A DNA stretch of 32,515 bases from Henriciella aquimarina (GCF_002088975.1 NZ_NCST01000120.1:1-32515), one strand, 5' to 3'; positions 15,831-23,739 are shown, numbered from the stretch's first letter. A program made the numbers and translations. Notes: a model not told the origin generated them from the letters alone.

Positions 15831-16454
15831 TTATTCATCAAGCCTGAATTCTATCGGAAAGACCACATTCCGGCGCGATACAGGCTGTCCATTGTGCAGT
15901 TCCGGCACGAAATTGACCCGAGCGACCGCCCGTTCGGCCTCTCGCCGGAAACCTGGGTGAGAGCATGTCGCCGAGACGTTGAAAGGCCGTCCGCGCGGAT
16001 CGACATCGAAGCGTACATCACAGCGTCCTTCCACACCGCGTGTTGCAAGGTCAGACGGATAGGACGCCACCGGCGGGCTGACCGGCGTGACGGATCGTTC
16101 ATTGAAGAGCACCGTATCCGGCTGAACCGGCAGCACGCGCGCAACCGGAAAGTTCTCAGGCACATGCCCGACAGCGATGGCCGGTAAATCGACATCGCCC
16201 GGTGTCGCAGACGCCTTTGGCGGCGGTGGTGGCTGATCAGCCAGCTCCAGCTTCTCTGGCTGGCGGCTTTTGACCCTCGGGTCTTCGCTTTCCGGATGGC
16301 TAAACACGATGCGCTCGAGAACACGCTGGGGGTCAGGCGCCGGCAGACTGAATGTCTGCTCAATCATTGAGCGCATGAAACCGAAGAGCGCCAGGACGAC
16401 AAGCGCCGCGAGCGGAAGCCCGATGCCCAGACGGGCAAAAGAGTGGTTAAGCAT
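15831..16454 (-). CDS. TonB family protein, second copy
   Basis: This 207-residue energy transducer has one N-terminal transmembrane helix (about residues 9-28), a proline-rich region (QPPPPPKAS, about 74-82) and a C-terminal TonB domain (RGVEGRCDVRFDVDPRGRPF to NVVFPIEFRLDE). It is a clear duplicate of the upstream TonB: the N-terminus, QRVLERI, ADQPPPPPK, the RCDVRFDVD block and the final PIEFRL are shared, while the middle has diverged. TonB links the inner-membrane ExbB/ExbD motor to outer-membrane receptors. The gene lies beyond a terminator but has its own strong promoter and Shine-Dalgarno (GGGAGG, 5 nt before ATG), so it can be made separately from the rest of the locus. Confidence 0.9.
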   Translation of the reverse strand: MLNHSFARLGIGLPLAALVVLALFGFMRSMIEQTFSLPAPDPQRVLERIVFSHPESEDPRVKSRQPEKLELADQPPPPPKASATPGDVDLPAIAVGHVPENFPVARVLPVQPDTVLFNERSVTPVSPPVASYPSDLATRGVEGRCDVRFDVDPRGRPFNVSATCSHPGFRREAERAVARVNFVPELHNGQPVSRRNVVFPIEFRLDE

Positions 16455-16478
16455 ACATTCCTCCCAATGTTTTGTTAT

Positions 16479-16508
16479 AATATATCACGCATGCTGCCCC
16501 TGCGTCAA
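16479..16508 (-). promoter_or_regulatory. Strong sigma-70-type promoter of the second tonB
   Basis: On the minus strand TTGACG (complement of 16503-16508), an 18-nt spacer and TATATT (complement of 16479-16484) lie 25 nt before the ATG. The AT-rich patch (16473-16485) stands out in a GC-rich locus. The leader would be short and carries GGGAGG. Confidence 0.65.
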
Positions 16509-16610
16509 TCTGAATGCTTCTCCCTTCTACCGGACCGGACCGCGCGCCCCCTATCGCCATGAGAAGGGCAAGCGCCCGGATGAGCGCGGCCTTGGCTTTG
16601 TGAAAGCGAC

Positions 16611-16639
16611 AAAAAAAGGGCCTCCCGTCCGGGAGGCCC
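16611..16639 (-). terminator. Rho-independent terminator between the two tonB genes
   Basis: GGGCCTCCC (16618-16626) and GGGAGGCCC (16631-16639) pair perfectly across a 4-nt loop. On the minus strand seven T follow (complement of 16611-16617). It lies about 28 nt past the stop of the first tonB, so the main operon appears to end there. Confidence 0.92.
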
Positions 16640-16666
16640 TTCTCGAAAACATGTCTGGAAGCGGAT

Positions 16667-17293
16667 CTAGTCGCCGAGCTGGAACTCGATCGGATAGACC
16701 ACATTCCGCCGTTCGGCCGGCTGCCCGCGAACAATCTTCGGCGCAAACTCCACGCGGCTCACGGCCCGCTCGGCTTCACGCTTGAAGATGCTGTCGCTGC
16801 AGCTCGCCTCGATATTGTAGGGCCGGCCACGCGTGTCCACGTCGAAGCGGACATCGCAGCTGCCTTCAATACCGCGCTCGGCTGCGCGCGACGGATAGGT
16901 CGGCACCGGCGGACGGATCGGCTGAGCGTCGCGGTCGGAAATCGCAACCGGATCAATGGCAAGCGAATCGAGACGCTGGACATTCAGCTCCGTTGGCGCC
17001 GAGCCCTGGATGTTCGGGGTCGGCAGGTCGATATCGGACTTGCTGGCCGACATCTTTGGCGGTGGCGGCGGCTTGTCAGCGGACTCGATCCGCTGGGCCT
17101 TGTTGCGCGAGCGGGTCCGGACTTCGCTATCTTCCTGGGCCGGAGTAATCCGTTCGAGCACACGCTGCTCGACGTTTTCCGGTTGCTCGTACTCCTGATT
17201 GATCATGCTGTACATGAACGTGAACAGAAGATAGACGACCACCGCAGCGAGCGGGATGCCTATGACCAGGCGGACAATCGGATTGCTAAACAT
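16667..17293 (-). CDS. TonB family protein, first copy
   Basis: This 208-residue protein is anchored by one transmembrane helix (about residues 7-29). A proline segment (DKPPPPPKMS) and the TonB C-terminal domain (RGIEGSCDVRFDVDTRGRPY, ending PIEFQLGD) follow. The linker is much shorter than in E. coli TonB, which is typical of TonB2-type proteins. It follows the second exbD by 9 bp and has the Shine-Dalgarno AGGAG before the ATG. A strong terminator lies directly after it, which makes it the last gene of the main DUF3450-ttpC-exbB-exbD-exbD-tonB unit. Two cysteines in the C-terminal domain are also present in the second copy. Confidence 0.93.
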   Translation of the reverse strand: MFSNPIVRLVIGIPLAAVVVYLLFTFMYSMINQEYEQPENVEQRVLERITPAQEDSEVRTRSRNKAQRIESADKPPPPPKMSASKSDIDLPTPNIQGSAPTELNVQRLDSLAIDPVAISDRDAQPIRPPVPTYPSRAAERGIEGSCDVRFDVDTRGRPYNIEASCSDSIFKREAERAVSRVEFAPKIVRGQPAERRNVVYPIEFQLGD

Positions 17294-17302
17294 AGCTCAC
17301 TC

Positions 17303-17719
17303 CTATTCCTGCTCAACCGACACTGGAACCTGGGTCAACCCATCTTCCTTGTTGATCGTCTCGAGCAATGAGATCAGCACCCCTGCTTCCGAATCCTGGT
17401 CGGCCTGGAGAACCAGACGGCCTTTCGGATTGTCCTCGCGAAGTTCGCGAATACGGAAGCCGACTTCCTGCAGCGTCACCTTCTCCTTGTCGATATAGAT
17501 GTCGCTGTTGTCATCGATCGCAATCAGGATACCGAGCGGGTTCTGTTTTTCCAGATTGTCGGTCTGCGTACGACTGATGTCCACGCCCGGCTCCTTGATG
17601 AACTGAGCCGTCACGATGAAGAAGATGAGCAGGATGAACACGACGTCGAGCATCGGGGTGAGGTTGACATCATCCTCCCCGGTGCTGTCCGAGGCGAGCA
17701 TTCTCTTTCTGCGTGCCAT
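17303..17719 (-). CDS. ExbD-type biopolymer transport protein, second copy
   Basis: This 138-residue protein has one transmembrane helix near the N-terminus. The proton-path aspartate is D25 in LTPMLDVVFILLIFFIV. A periplasmic ExbD/TolR domain follows, with LQADQDSEAGVLISLLETI near the end. It forms the stator core with ExbB and passes proton-motive force to TonB. The N-terminus has the basic MARRKRM followed by acidic residues. It is separated from the first exbD by 9 bp and from tonB by 9 bp. The two ExbD proteins are nearly identical through the membrane helix but differ in the periplasmic domain, so they may form a mixed dimer. Confidence 0.93.
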   Translation of the reverse strand: MARRKRMLASDSTGEDDVNLTPMLDVVFILLIFFIVTAQFIKEPGVDISRTQTDNLEKQNPLGILIAIDDNSDIYIDKEKVTLQEVGFRIRELREDNPKGRLVLQADQDSEAGVLISLLETINKEDGLTQVPVSVEQE

Positions 17720-17728
17720 GGGCGCCTC

Positions 17729-18136
17729 CTATTGTTCACTCTGCACGATGTTCACCCGTTCCATCTTGGCGTTATACGCCTCGTCACGGATTTTCACGAT
17801 TGTGCCGGTCCGGGCCTGCGGGTGCGCCTGAATGATCAGGGCGCTTTCCGGGTTCTCGGCCCGCAGACGCTCCATGTTCGCCCGAACACCCGTGATGTCG
17901 GTAAACCGTCCATTCACTGTGATCAGATTGTCAGCCCCGACATAAACCAGGATTGCATCCTGCTTCTGGTCGGGATTGTCCGGCGACGGTGGCGGCGGCG
18001 GCTCAAGTCCGAGGGCCTGCTCCTGGATGAATGTCGAGGTCACGATGAAGAAGATGAGGAGAATGAACACCACATCCAGCATCGGTGTAAGATCGACACT
18101 CGCCTCTTCAGGCTGCTTGTGTTGCCGTCCTCTCAT
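17729..18136 (-). CDS. ExbD-type biopolymer transport protein, first copy
   Basis: This 135-residue ExbD/TolR family protein has D21 in the motif LTPMLDVVFILLIFFIV, an adjoining proline run (LEPPPPPSPDNPDQ, residues 44-57) in the periplasmic linker, and a C-terminal domain with ALIIQAHPQARTG. The proline run is unusual for a short ExbD and is absent from the second copy. The start ATG shares a base with the exbB stop (TGATG at 18134-18138), so the two are translationally coupled and probably made in fixed ratio. Confidence 0.93.
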   Translation of the reverse strand: MRGRQHKQPEEASVDLTPMLDVVFILLIFFIVTSTFIQEQALGLEPPPPPSPDNPDQKQDAILVYVGADNLITVNGRFTDITGVRANMERLRAENPESALIIQAHPQARTGTIVKIRDEAYNAKMERVNIVQSEQ

Positions 18137-18651
18137 CAGGACACCTCCATCTCGTCTTCGACACGCTGAACCAGGCGGTTCACCTTGTTGTCCATGCCCG
18201 AGGTAAAGATGATCCCGGAAATCGACGCCACCATGCCTGCCATGGTCGGAATGGTCGCACGCGACACACCGCCTGACATGGCTTTCGCATCGGCCCCGTC
18301 AGTGATCGCCATGACATCGAACACGGTTACCATGCCGGTCACCGTCCCGAGCAGGCCAAGCAGTGGCGCGAGCGCCACCATGGCCTTGGTCATGCTGACA
18401 TTGGCTTCCGCTTTCGCGCGGACTTCCGAAATCAGCTTGTCGCGAACCCAGTGCGCCAGCACGGACTTGCGGTCCGACCGCGCATTCCATTCCGCAATGG
18501 CCTCGTCGGCGACAGCCTTGTGGGCAAAGCGGAAATAGAACAGGCGCTCCAGAATCAGGGCCCACATGATGAATGTGGCCACCATGATGATGAGCAGGAC
18601 CGGTCCACCCCGGGCCAGGAAGGCCTCAAGATCGTTTAGTCCAAGGTCCAT
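18136..18651 (-). CDS. ExbB-type MotA/TolQ/ExbB proton channel protein
   Basis: This 171-residue short ExbB2-like protein has three predicted transmembrane helices, at about residues 16-36, 90-112 and 133-155. The MotA/TolQ/ExbB signature is MVALAPLLGLLGTVTGMVTVF, with a Thr/Ser-lined channel helix (MAGMVASISGIIFTS). It assembles with ExbD to form the proton channel powering TonB. The short form lacks the N-terminal extension of enteric ExbB, as in TonB2 systems. Its Shine-Dalgarno GGGAGG (18659-18664) lies 7 nt before the ATG and can be hidden in a hairpin (see the regulatory entry at 18649-18694). Confidence 0.93.
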   Translation of the reverse strand: MDLGLNDLEAFLARGGPVLLIIMVATFIMWALILERLFYFRFAHKAVADEAIAEWNARSDRKSVLAHWVRDKLISEVRAKAEANVSMTKAMVALAPLLGLLGTVTGMVTVFDVMAITDGADAKAMSGGVSRATIPTMAGMVASISGIIFTSGMDNKVNRLVQRVEDEMEVS

Positions 18652-18694
18652 TATAGCACCTCCCGAAGGAGGGAACGGCGCTTACGCCGTTCCC
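18649..18694 (-). promoter_or_regulatory. Competing hairpins at the ttpC-exbB junction
   Basis: On the minus strand, GGGAACGGCG (18685-18694) pairs perfectly with CGCCGTTCCC (18671-18680), with the ttpC stop codon TAA in the 4-nt loop. A second stem, CCCTCC (18668-18673) with GGGAGG (18659-18664), has a 3-nt loop and would cover the exbB Shine-Dalgarno. The two stems share 18671-18673, so they compete at least partly. There is no T-run, so it is not a terminator. This suggests control of ExbB translation or mRNA stability. Confidence 0.55.
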
Positions 18695-20082
18695 GTGTTG
18701 GACTCTGCACGCTCGGCAACGAGACCTGCAGCTTGCTCATCGAGGATCTGCTGGTTGCCACGGGCCAGGGAGGCCGCGACGGCGTGCAGCAGGAGCAGCG
18801 GAATGGCCGCGACAAGACCGAGCACCGTAGTCATCAGGGCGACGGAAATACCGCCAGCCATCAGCTTCGGATCGCCGGCACCGAAGTTGGTGATGGCGGT
18901 GAAGGTGATGATCATACCGATAACCGTACCGAGCAGACCGAGCAGCGGAGCAACGGCCGCCAGCACTTTGACGATGTCGTTGAAGCGCTCGATTTTCGGC
19001 GTTTCGCGCAGGATCTGCTCGTCGAGCTTGAGCTCAAGGCTCTCAAGGTCCTGCTGCTTGTTGGTCTCATAAGCCTCGAAGACACGGGCCAGCGGGTTGC
19101 CGGTTCCGGCCTGACGGGTTTTGGCCGTCTTGCGCATGGCGCTGCTCATCAGGAACAGGGTCACGATCTTGAAGATCGCGAAGGCTGCGCCGATGGCGAG
19201 CAGGGTGAGAATGACGGCACCCACGACACCGCCCTGGGCGATCCGTTGTTCAAGTGTCGGCATTTCGCCCTGCACGGCGAACAGGTCACCCTTGGTCGGG
19301 TCGACCGGGGTGATGACAACTTCGCCTTCGCCGGCATTGATCAGACTGCGCATGGCCGATGTGAAGTCGCCACCCGGCTGGGCCTTGAGAACGCGAAGAT
19401 ACGGCTCGTCAGTATTCTCGGTGATAACCTCGACGAAACGGGCATCGTCCGTCGTGGCGGCGGTGAAGATACCCACGCGCATCAGGTCGGTATTGACGAC
19501 TTCGCCTTCCGGACCTGCACCGGCAACATCGGCCGTGAAGCTCTTCACTTCCGACTGGGCGATCATTTCCTGAAGCATTGCCTTCGGCAGCGCATCAAGG
19601 TCTTCGCGGGTCGGAAGCGAACGGGCTTCGGAGACTTCGGCGAGCTTTTCGGCCCGGCCGCTATACTCATAGTTCGAAAGCGACTCGCGAATGATCGGCA
19701 TGGTCTCGCCAGCCGCGCTGCGGAACTGACCGAGCAGTTCGCCAAAGTCGCCGGCCTGCGTTTCCAGCTCGGCGGAAAGTTCGCCCAGACGACGCTCGTT
19801 CTCGTCGAACTCGGCCGACAGCTGACGGCCGCGAGCTTCGGCGGCGTTCAGGTCAGACCGGGCTTCCTGCATCAGGCGCTCCTGCTCAGCGGTCTGCTGG
19901 CGGAATTCCTGAAGCCGGCGCTGGTCTTCAGCCGACATTTGCTGGGAGTCCTGCTGCACGCGGCGCAGAATGTCGCTCAGCGACACGTCCTGTGCGATGG
20001 CAGGGGCGGAAAAGACTGTTGCAGATCCCATGAAGAGCGCCGTGGCGCCAAGGGCCTGCAGAGTTTTAGTGATCGTTTTCAT
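18682..20082 (-). CDS. TtpC-like MotA/TolQ/ExbB family protein with periplasmic coiled-coil
   Basis: This 466-residue protein has a cleavable signal peptide (about residues 1-30, ending APAIAQ), a long Gln/Glu-rich coiled coil (about 40-115), a periplasmic domain of about 150 residues, and a C-terminal MotA/TolQ/ExbB domain with three transmembrane helices and the motif VAPLLGLLGTVIGMI. This architecture matches TtpC, the extra component of the Vibrio TonB2 system that is needed for TonB2-dependent uptake. It lies between DUF3450 and exbB, the standard gene order. The stop codon sits in the loop of a strong hairpin that borders the exbB ribosome-binding site. Confidence 0.9.
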   Translation of the reverse strand: MKTITKTLQALGATALFMGSATVFSAPAIAQDVSLSDILRRVQQDSQQMSAEDQRRLQEFRQQTAEQERLMQEARSDLNAAEARGRQLSAEFDENERRLGELSAELETQAGDFGELLGQFRSAAGETMPIIRESLSNYEYSGRAEKLAEVSEARSLPTREDLDALPKAMLQEMIAQSEVKSFTADVAGAGPEGEVVNTDLMRVGIFTAATTDDARFVEVITENTDEPYLRVLKAQPGGDFTSAMRSLINAGEGEVVITPVDPTKGDLFAVQGEMPTLEQRIAQGGVVGAVILTLLAIGAAFAIFKIVTLFLMSSAMRKTAKTRQAGTGNPLARVFEAYETNKQQDLESLELKLDEQILRETPKIERFNDIVKVLAAVAPLLGLLGTVIGMIITFTAITNFGAGDPKLMAGGISVALMTTVLGLVAAIPLLLLHAVAASLARGNQQILDEQAAGLVAERAESNTGTA

Positions 20083-20113
20083 CTCAAATAATCCTCTGGA
20101 TCTCTAGGCGCTC

Positions 20114-20893
20114 TTAGGATTCGACATCAAGGCGGGTCGCCGGCGCGTACAGAACTTTCGGAGTCGTTGTACCCTTGGCAACCTTGATGGCCTCGGCGAT
20201 ATCTTCCTTGAACTTGCTCGCCACCGGCACCCAGGACGCGCTGGCGCGGTCATAGCGTGCGGCGTACTTGCGGTCCGGCGACAGGTAGACCAGGGCGACA
20301 CGGCCGTAGAGGAACATGTCGACCATGACCGGCTTGCCTTCGATGTCGATCTCGGCCGGCCAGGTGCTGACCGTGCGGCCATATTCCATCTCGCGCTTAT
20401 AAGCCTCAATGATCAGACGATATTGCTCGACGATCGGAACCTGCGGGTTCTCCATGGCGGCGCGAAGGCTGTTGATCGACTCGGTACGCTCTTCGAGCTT
20501 GAAGGGAAGATCGGCCTTAACGAACGCTTCGAGGTCGCTGATCATGTCGATCAGCATCGGCGTGGTCTGGGCGGTGATTTCGTCAACGCGCTCAAGCTGG
20601 CTTTGCAGCGATTCAAGTTCGCGGCGTTGGCTTTCCACGACCTTCTCCTGCTGGCGCGCGTAAAGCTGCGCAGCTTGGGTACGCTGCAGAAGGGTCCGGA
20701 ACTCGCTGACCATGTCGGAGCGCTGGTCATCAAGCTGGTTGATCCGCTCCTGTACTTGTTCGGCTTCGCGGGTTGCCTGTTCCCCGGTTTCCAGCGCCTG
20801 GCGCAGCTGGCTTTGCGCCACGGCGGGCATGGCCAGGCCAGCCACAAGTGCCGCCATCATGGCACCCCGCGCCGGTGTCAGTACTTTTCTCAT
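20114..20893 (-). CDS. DUF3450 periplasmic coiled-coil protein
   Basis: This is a 259-residue protein with a signal peptide (cleavage after AVAQ, about residue 27). An extended coiled coil follows (about 30-105: QATREAEQVQERINQLDDQR and QEKVVESQRRELESLQSQLE), then a compact C-terminal domain with PLP-free, enzyme-like features absent. The block DMFLYGRVALVYLSPDR and the segment ASWVPV are the DUF3450 hallmarks. The family is found almost only beside TtpC/ExbB/ExbD/TonB genes. Its job is unknown; the coiled coil could contact that of TtpC in the periplasm. It is the first gene of the operon, with 31 bp to ttpC. Confidence 0.9.
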   Translation of the reverse strand: MRKVLTPARGAMMAALVAGLAMPAVAQSQLRQALETGEQATREAEQVQERINQLDDQRSDMVSEFRTLLQRTQAAQLYARQQEKVVESQRRELESLQSQLERVDEITAQTTPMLIDMISDLEAFVKADLPFKLEERTESINSLRAAMENPQVPIVEQYRLIIEAYKREMEYGRTVSTWPAEIDIEGKPVMVDMFLYGRVALVYLSPDRKYAARYDRASASWVPVASKFKEDIAEAIKVAKGTTTPKVLYAPATRLDVES

Positions 20894-21394
20894 GAGGTTT
20901 GCCTCTCACTCTCCGAATGGTCGTGCATCGGTCTGCACGGTGAAACTCCAATGCGGTCCTGCCCCCTGAAATCGGCTGACCGCCACTCTCTAAATATATT
21001 TGGCCAAACACACAGGCCAGCAGTCGTGGAGGCGGATGAGAGTAGACACCCACAGCCTCCCCATAATGTTCCGGAGTGCTCGGTCGCACTCTCTGTTCTA
21101 CAGAATCCGGCAAGAGCCTGAGGCCGCCGAAGCGACCATCGCGCGGGACGCTAGCAATAGCAACCTCGCGGATCAATGGGCGCTCGAATTCCGTATAAAA
21201 AACTTACCGGATTGAAGCGCAAGCACAATCACGCATCACAGTAAGCGCCCTAAATACAATTATTTGGTGGTTACTGTGTAGGAACTGCCCGAATGTGAGG
21301 CAGCCGCCGCCGACAACCGCCGCGCGCGCCCTGTACGGGCGGCTGCAGCGCCCGTGGTATGCGCCAGCCTTATGGACTGAATGTCAGAAATGAA
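20894..21394. promoter_or_regulatory. 500-bp gene-free leader region of the TonB operon
   Basis: I see no gene here. Contents: AAATATATTT (20992-21001), giving a TATATT -10 candidate on the minus strand about 100 nt before DUF3450, with no good -35; a second minus-strand candidate, TTGCGC-N18-TTATAC, near 21195-21224; a long imperfect hairpin at 21237-21278; and a perfect hairpin ACGGGCG/CGCCCGT at 21335-21355. I found no recognisable Fur box. The region may hold a long 5' leader or a small RNA. Confidence 0.4.
21237..21278. repeat. 42-bp inverted repeat with two stems
   Basis: CACAGTAA (21237-21244) faces TTACTGTG (21271-21278), and inside it AAATA faces TATTT around CAAT. The spacers between the two stems are 7 and 5 nt. 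It lies in an AT-rich patch upstream of the TonB operon and could be an operator or part of an RNA. Confidence 0.5.
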
Positions 21395-21469
21395 TGGCTG
21401 GGGTACCAGGATTCGAACCTGGGAATGTCGGTACCAAAAACCGATGCCTTACCACTTGGCGATACCCCA
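21395..21469 (-). tRNA. tRNA-Gln (anticodon TTG)
   Basis: A full cloverleaf reads on the minus strand: acceptor TGGGGTA pairs with TACCCCA, the D arm is GCC...GGC, the anticodon stem TCGGT/ACCGA surrounds loop TTTTGGT giving anticodon TTG, and the T stem CCAGG/CCTGG surrounds TTCGAAT. GCCA ends the gene, so CCA is encoded. A candidate promoter TTGCAA-N17-TATGTC lies just upstream (minus strand, complement of 21487-21515). It is divergent from tRNA-Pro, 147 bp away. Confidence 0.96.
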
Positions 21470-21573
21470 ACAGTGAAGAAGGCCGGGACATACTCAATCC
21501 GGTTGCCGGTTGCAACTCCCCATCTGCGCCAAACACAGACGCATTGCATATGCACAAGATTGACTCCCCCCGC

Positions 21574-21602
21574 TTGCCAGCCGCCAGTCGGTAAGATATA
21601 GG
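21574..21602 (+). promoter_or_regulatory. Candidate promoter of tRNA-Pro
   Basis: TTGCCA (21574-21579) and TATAGG (21597-21602) are separated by 17 nt. Initiation about 7 nt later would fall near 21609, 8 nt before the mature tRNA end. The match is good for a stable-RNA promoter. Confidence 0.6.
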
Positions 21603-21616
21603 CGCCCGCTCTGGCT

Positions 21617-21693
21617 CGGAACATAGCTCAGCCTGGTAGAGCACCGTCTTCGGGAGGCGGGGGTCGGAGGTTCGAATCCTCCTGTTCCGACCA
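21617..21693 (+). tRNA. tRNA-Pro (anticodon CGG)
   Basis: Acceptor CGGAACA pairs with TGTTCCG, the D arm is GCTCAGCCTGGTAGAGC, the anticodon stem CCGTC/GGCGG has loop TTCGGGA giving anticodon CGG, and the T stem GGAGG/CCTCC surrounds TTCGAAT. ACCA is encoded at the end. The 77-nt length is normal. Confidence 0.96.
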
Positions 21694-21816
21694 TTCTCTC
21701 CCCTTCCCCGCATATCCCGTGAAAACCGGCGTGTTACACACATCCGGTCTTTACTTTCATTCGATAAGCTTCATATCGTTATTTGATAAATCGGACGGTT
21801 TGGAGGCCTATCCCCC

Positions 21817-23598
21817 TTGAAGACGTTTTTTACAGCCCTCGGCGGCGCCATTCTGGGCACCCTACTCGGCGCGGTACTTCTGTTCTTCATTGCCTCCATG
21901 GTGATCGGCGGCATGGTGAATACGGCGACCTCCTCTCTCGCGGGCGGAAACAAGAACCCCGATTCGATGGTGCTGAGCCTCGACCTCCGGCAGGACATCA
22001 GTGACCAGCCCGCAACCCAGGGCCTTGCCGCCCTGTTCGGGCAGAAGGGGTTCGTGAATGTCCTGAACCGCCTGGATGCCGCGCGCACGGATGACCGCGT
22101 CAAAGGCCTTTTCATCCGCTCCAGCGAATTTTCCGTCGGCTCCTCGCGCGCCGAAGAGTTGAGAGGCGCCATCAAGCGGCTGCGGGCTTCGGGCAAGTTC
22201 GTGGTTGTCCACTCGCAGGGCACCTATGGCGGCGGCCCCTCGGCCATGCGCTCCATTGCGGCAGCAGACGAGATCGTGGTCCAGCCCGGCGGCGACTTCC
22301 TTCCCGGCGGCGTGACCTTCGAGACCATGTTCTTCAAGGGCCTGCTCGACAAGCTGCACGTCTCTGCCCAGATCGAACAATTCTACGAATACAAGAACGC
22401 GCCCAACGTCTATAAGGAGACCGGTTATACCGAGCCTCACCGCGAAGCGATGACGGCCCTTGCGGAATCGGTCTGGAATGCCTCGCTTGAGGACATCGCG
22501 GCCGACCGCGGGCTTGAGCTGGACGCAACGCGCTCGGCCCTCACCTCCGGCCCGCTCAGCCCCGACCGGCTGATCGAGACCGGCCTCGCCGACAAGCTCG
22601 GCTGGCCGGAAGATGTCATGGATGAGGTCAAGGAACGGGGCGGCGACGACACGGAACTGGTCGACGTCCTCTCCTATACGCCGCCATCGGCCCCGCTCGG
22701 CACGCCGGCCATCGCCATTGTCGGCGGTGAAGGCGCCATCGTGACCGGCGGCCCCAGTGGCGACTTCTTTGCCACGACGGCCGACTTTGCCTCTGATTCC
22801 ATCGCCGGCGCCCTGCTTGAAGCCGGACGCAACGACCGCGTAAAGGCGATTGTCTTCCGGGTCGACAGCCCCGGCGGCTCGCCTGTCGCGTCCGACCAGG
22901 TCTGGCGGGCTGTCGAGCGCGTCAAGGAAATGGGCAAGCCGGTCGTCGTCTCGATGGGCTCGGTCGCCGCCTCCGGGGGCTATTACGTCTCGACCGGGGC
23001 GGACTGGATCATGGCCAGCCGTTCGACCATTACCGGCTCCATCGGCATCTTTGGCGGCAAGCTCGCCATTGCCGACGGCCTGCGCCAGATCGGGGTGAAC
23101 ACCGAAGAGATTTCGGTGGGCGGCCCGTTTGCCGGCGCCATGACAACCATCGATGCCTTCACCGAAACCCAGCGGGAAATGCTGCATGCCTGGCTGGAGC
23201 GCGGCTATAACCGCTTCATCGGGCTTGTCGCCGAAGGCCGCGGCATGAGCGTGCAGGAAGTCCAGTCCATCGCCCGAGGCCGGGTCTGGTCGGGTGAGGA
23301 TGCGCTCGATGTCGGACTTGTCGACGAAATCGGCGGCTTTATCGAGGCCATTGGAAAGGCACGTGACATGGCCGGTATCGAGGCCGACGAAGAGACGCGC
23401 CTTGTCTTCTACCCCATGGCCGAAAGCGGCATTCCGGGCTTCGGCCCGATGGCCGAAGCCTCGACGGACGATCTGCAGACGCTCGCCCGCGCAGCCGCGC
23501 TTCTGGACGACAAGCGCATTCAGGCCCTGATCGAGCAAGGCACCGCACTCGACCGCTCTCCGGTCCAGGCCCGCGGCCCGATGCTGATCGAGAAATAA
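21817..23598 (+). CDS. sppA: Signal peptide peptidase SppA (67K type)
   Basis: This 593-residue membrane-anchored serine protease has one N-terminal transmembrane helix (about residues 8-32) and two tandem peptidase S49 domains. The catalytic Lys is K193 (QFYEYKNAPN) in the first half and the nucleophile is S384 (GSVAASGGYYVS) in the second, as in E. coli SppA. It degrades cleaved signal peptides in the inner membrane. The start appears to be TTG at 21817, with TGGAGG 10 nt upstream; I see no ATG or GTG giving a complete N-terminus, and the membrane helix begins directly after this codon. A TTG start suggests lowered translation. The gene follows tRNA-Pro by 123 bp. Confidence 0.93.
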   Translation: MKTFFTALGGAILGTLLGAVLLFFIASMVIGGMVNTATSSLAGGNKNPDSMVLSLDLRQDISDQPATQGLAALFGQKGFVNVLNRLDAARTDDRVKGLFIRSSEFSVGSSRAEELRGAIKRLRASGKFVVVHSQGTYGGGPSAMRSIAAADEIVVQPGGDFLPGGVTFETMFFKGLLDKLHVSAQIEQFYEYKNAPNVYKETGYTEPHREAMTALAESVWNASLEDIAADRGLELDATRSALTSGPLSPDRLIETGLADKLGWPEDVMDEVKERGGDDTELVDVLSYTPPSAPLGTPAIAIVGGEGAIVTGGPSGDFFATTADFASDSIAGALLEAGRNDRVKAIVFRVDSPGGSPVASDQVWRAVERVKEMGKPVVVSMGSVAASGGYYVSTGADWIMASRSTITGSIGIFGGKLAIADGLRQIGVNTEEISVGGPFAGAMTTIDAFTETQREMLHAWLERGYNRFIGLVAEGRGMSVQEVQSIARGRVWSGEDALDVGLVDEIGGFIEAIGKARDMAGIEADEETRLVFYPMAESGIPGFGPMAEASTDDLQTLARAAALLDDKRIQALIEQGTALDRSPVQARGPMLIEK

Positions 23599-23739
23599 GC
23601 ACGCCGGATTGGCTGCCTGTTCTTGCCTGGCCGGGCGGTGACGTCCGGCCAGCTTGCCTTCGGGGCTGTCAGACACACCTTTCCCAGTGACGTCATCGCG
23701 CTATACGAGCGGCACAGGACCGAATAGCCCGGAGCCATC

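Noticed and set aside
20894-21394. A Fur box upstream of the TonB operon
   Set aside because: I found AT-rich palindromes but no convincing match to the Fur consensus.
21862-23676. A 604-codon open frame on the minus strand, antisense to sppA
   Set aside because: It is a shadow of the sppA codon bias, with no family signature; SppA has both catalytic residues.
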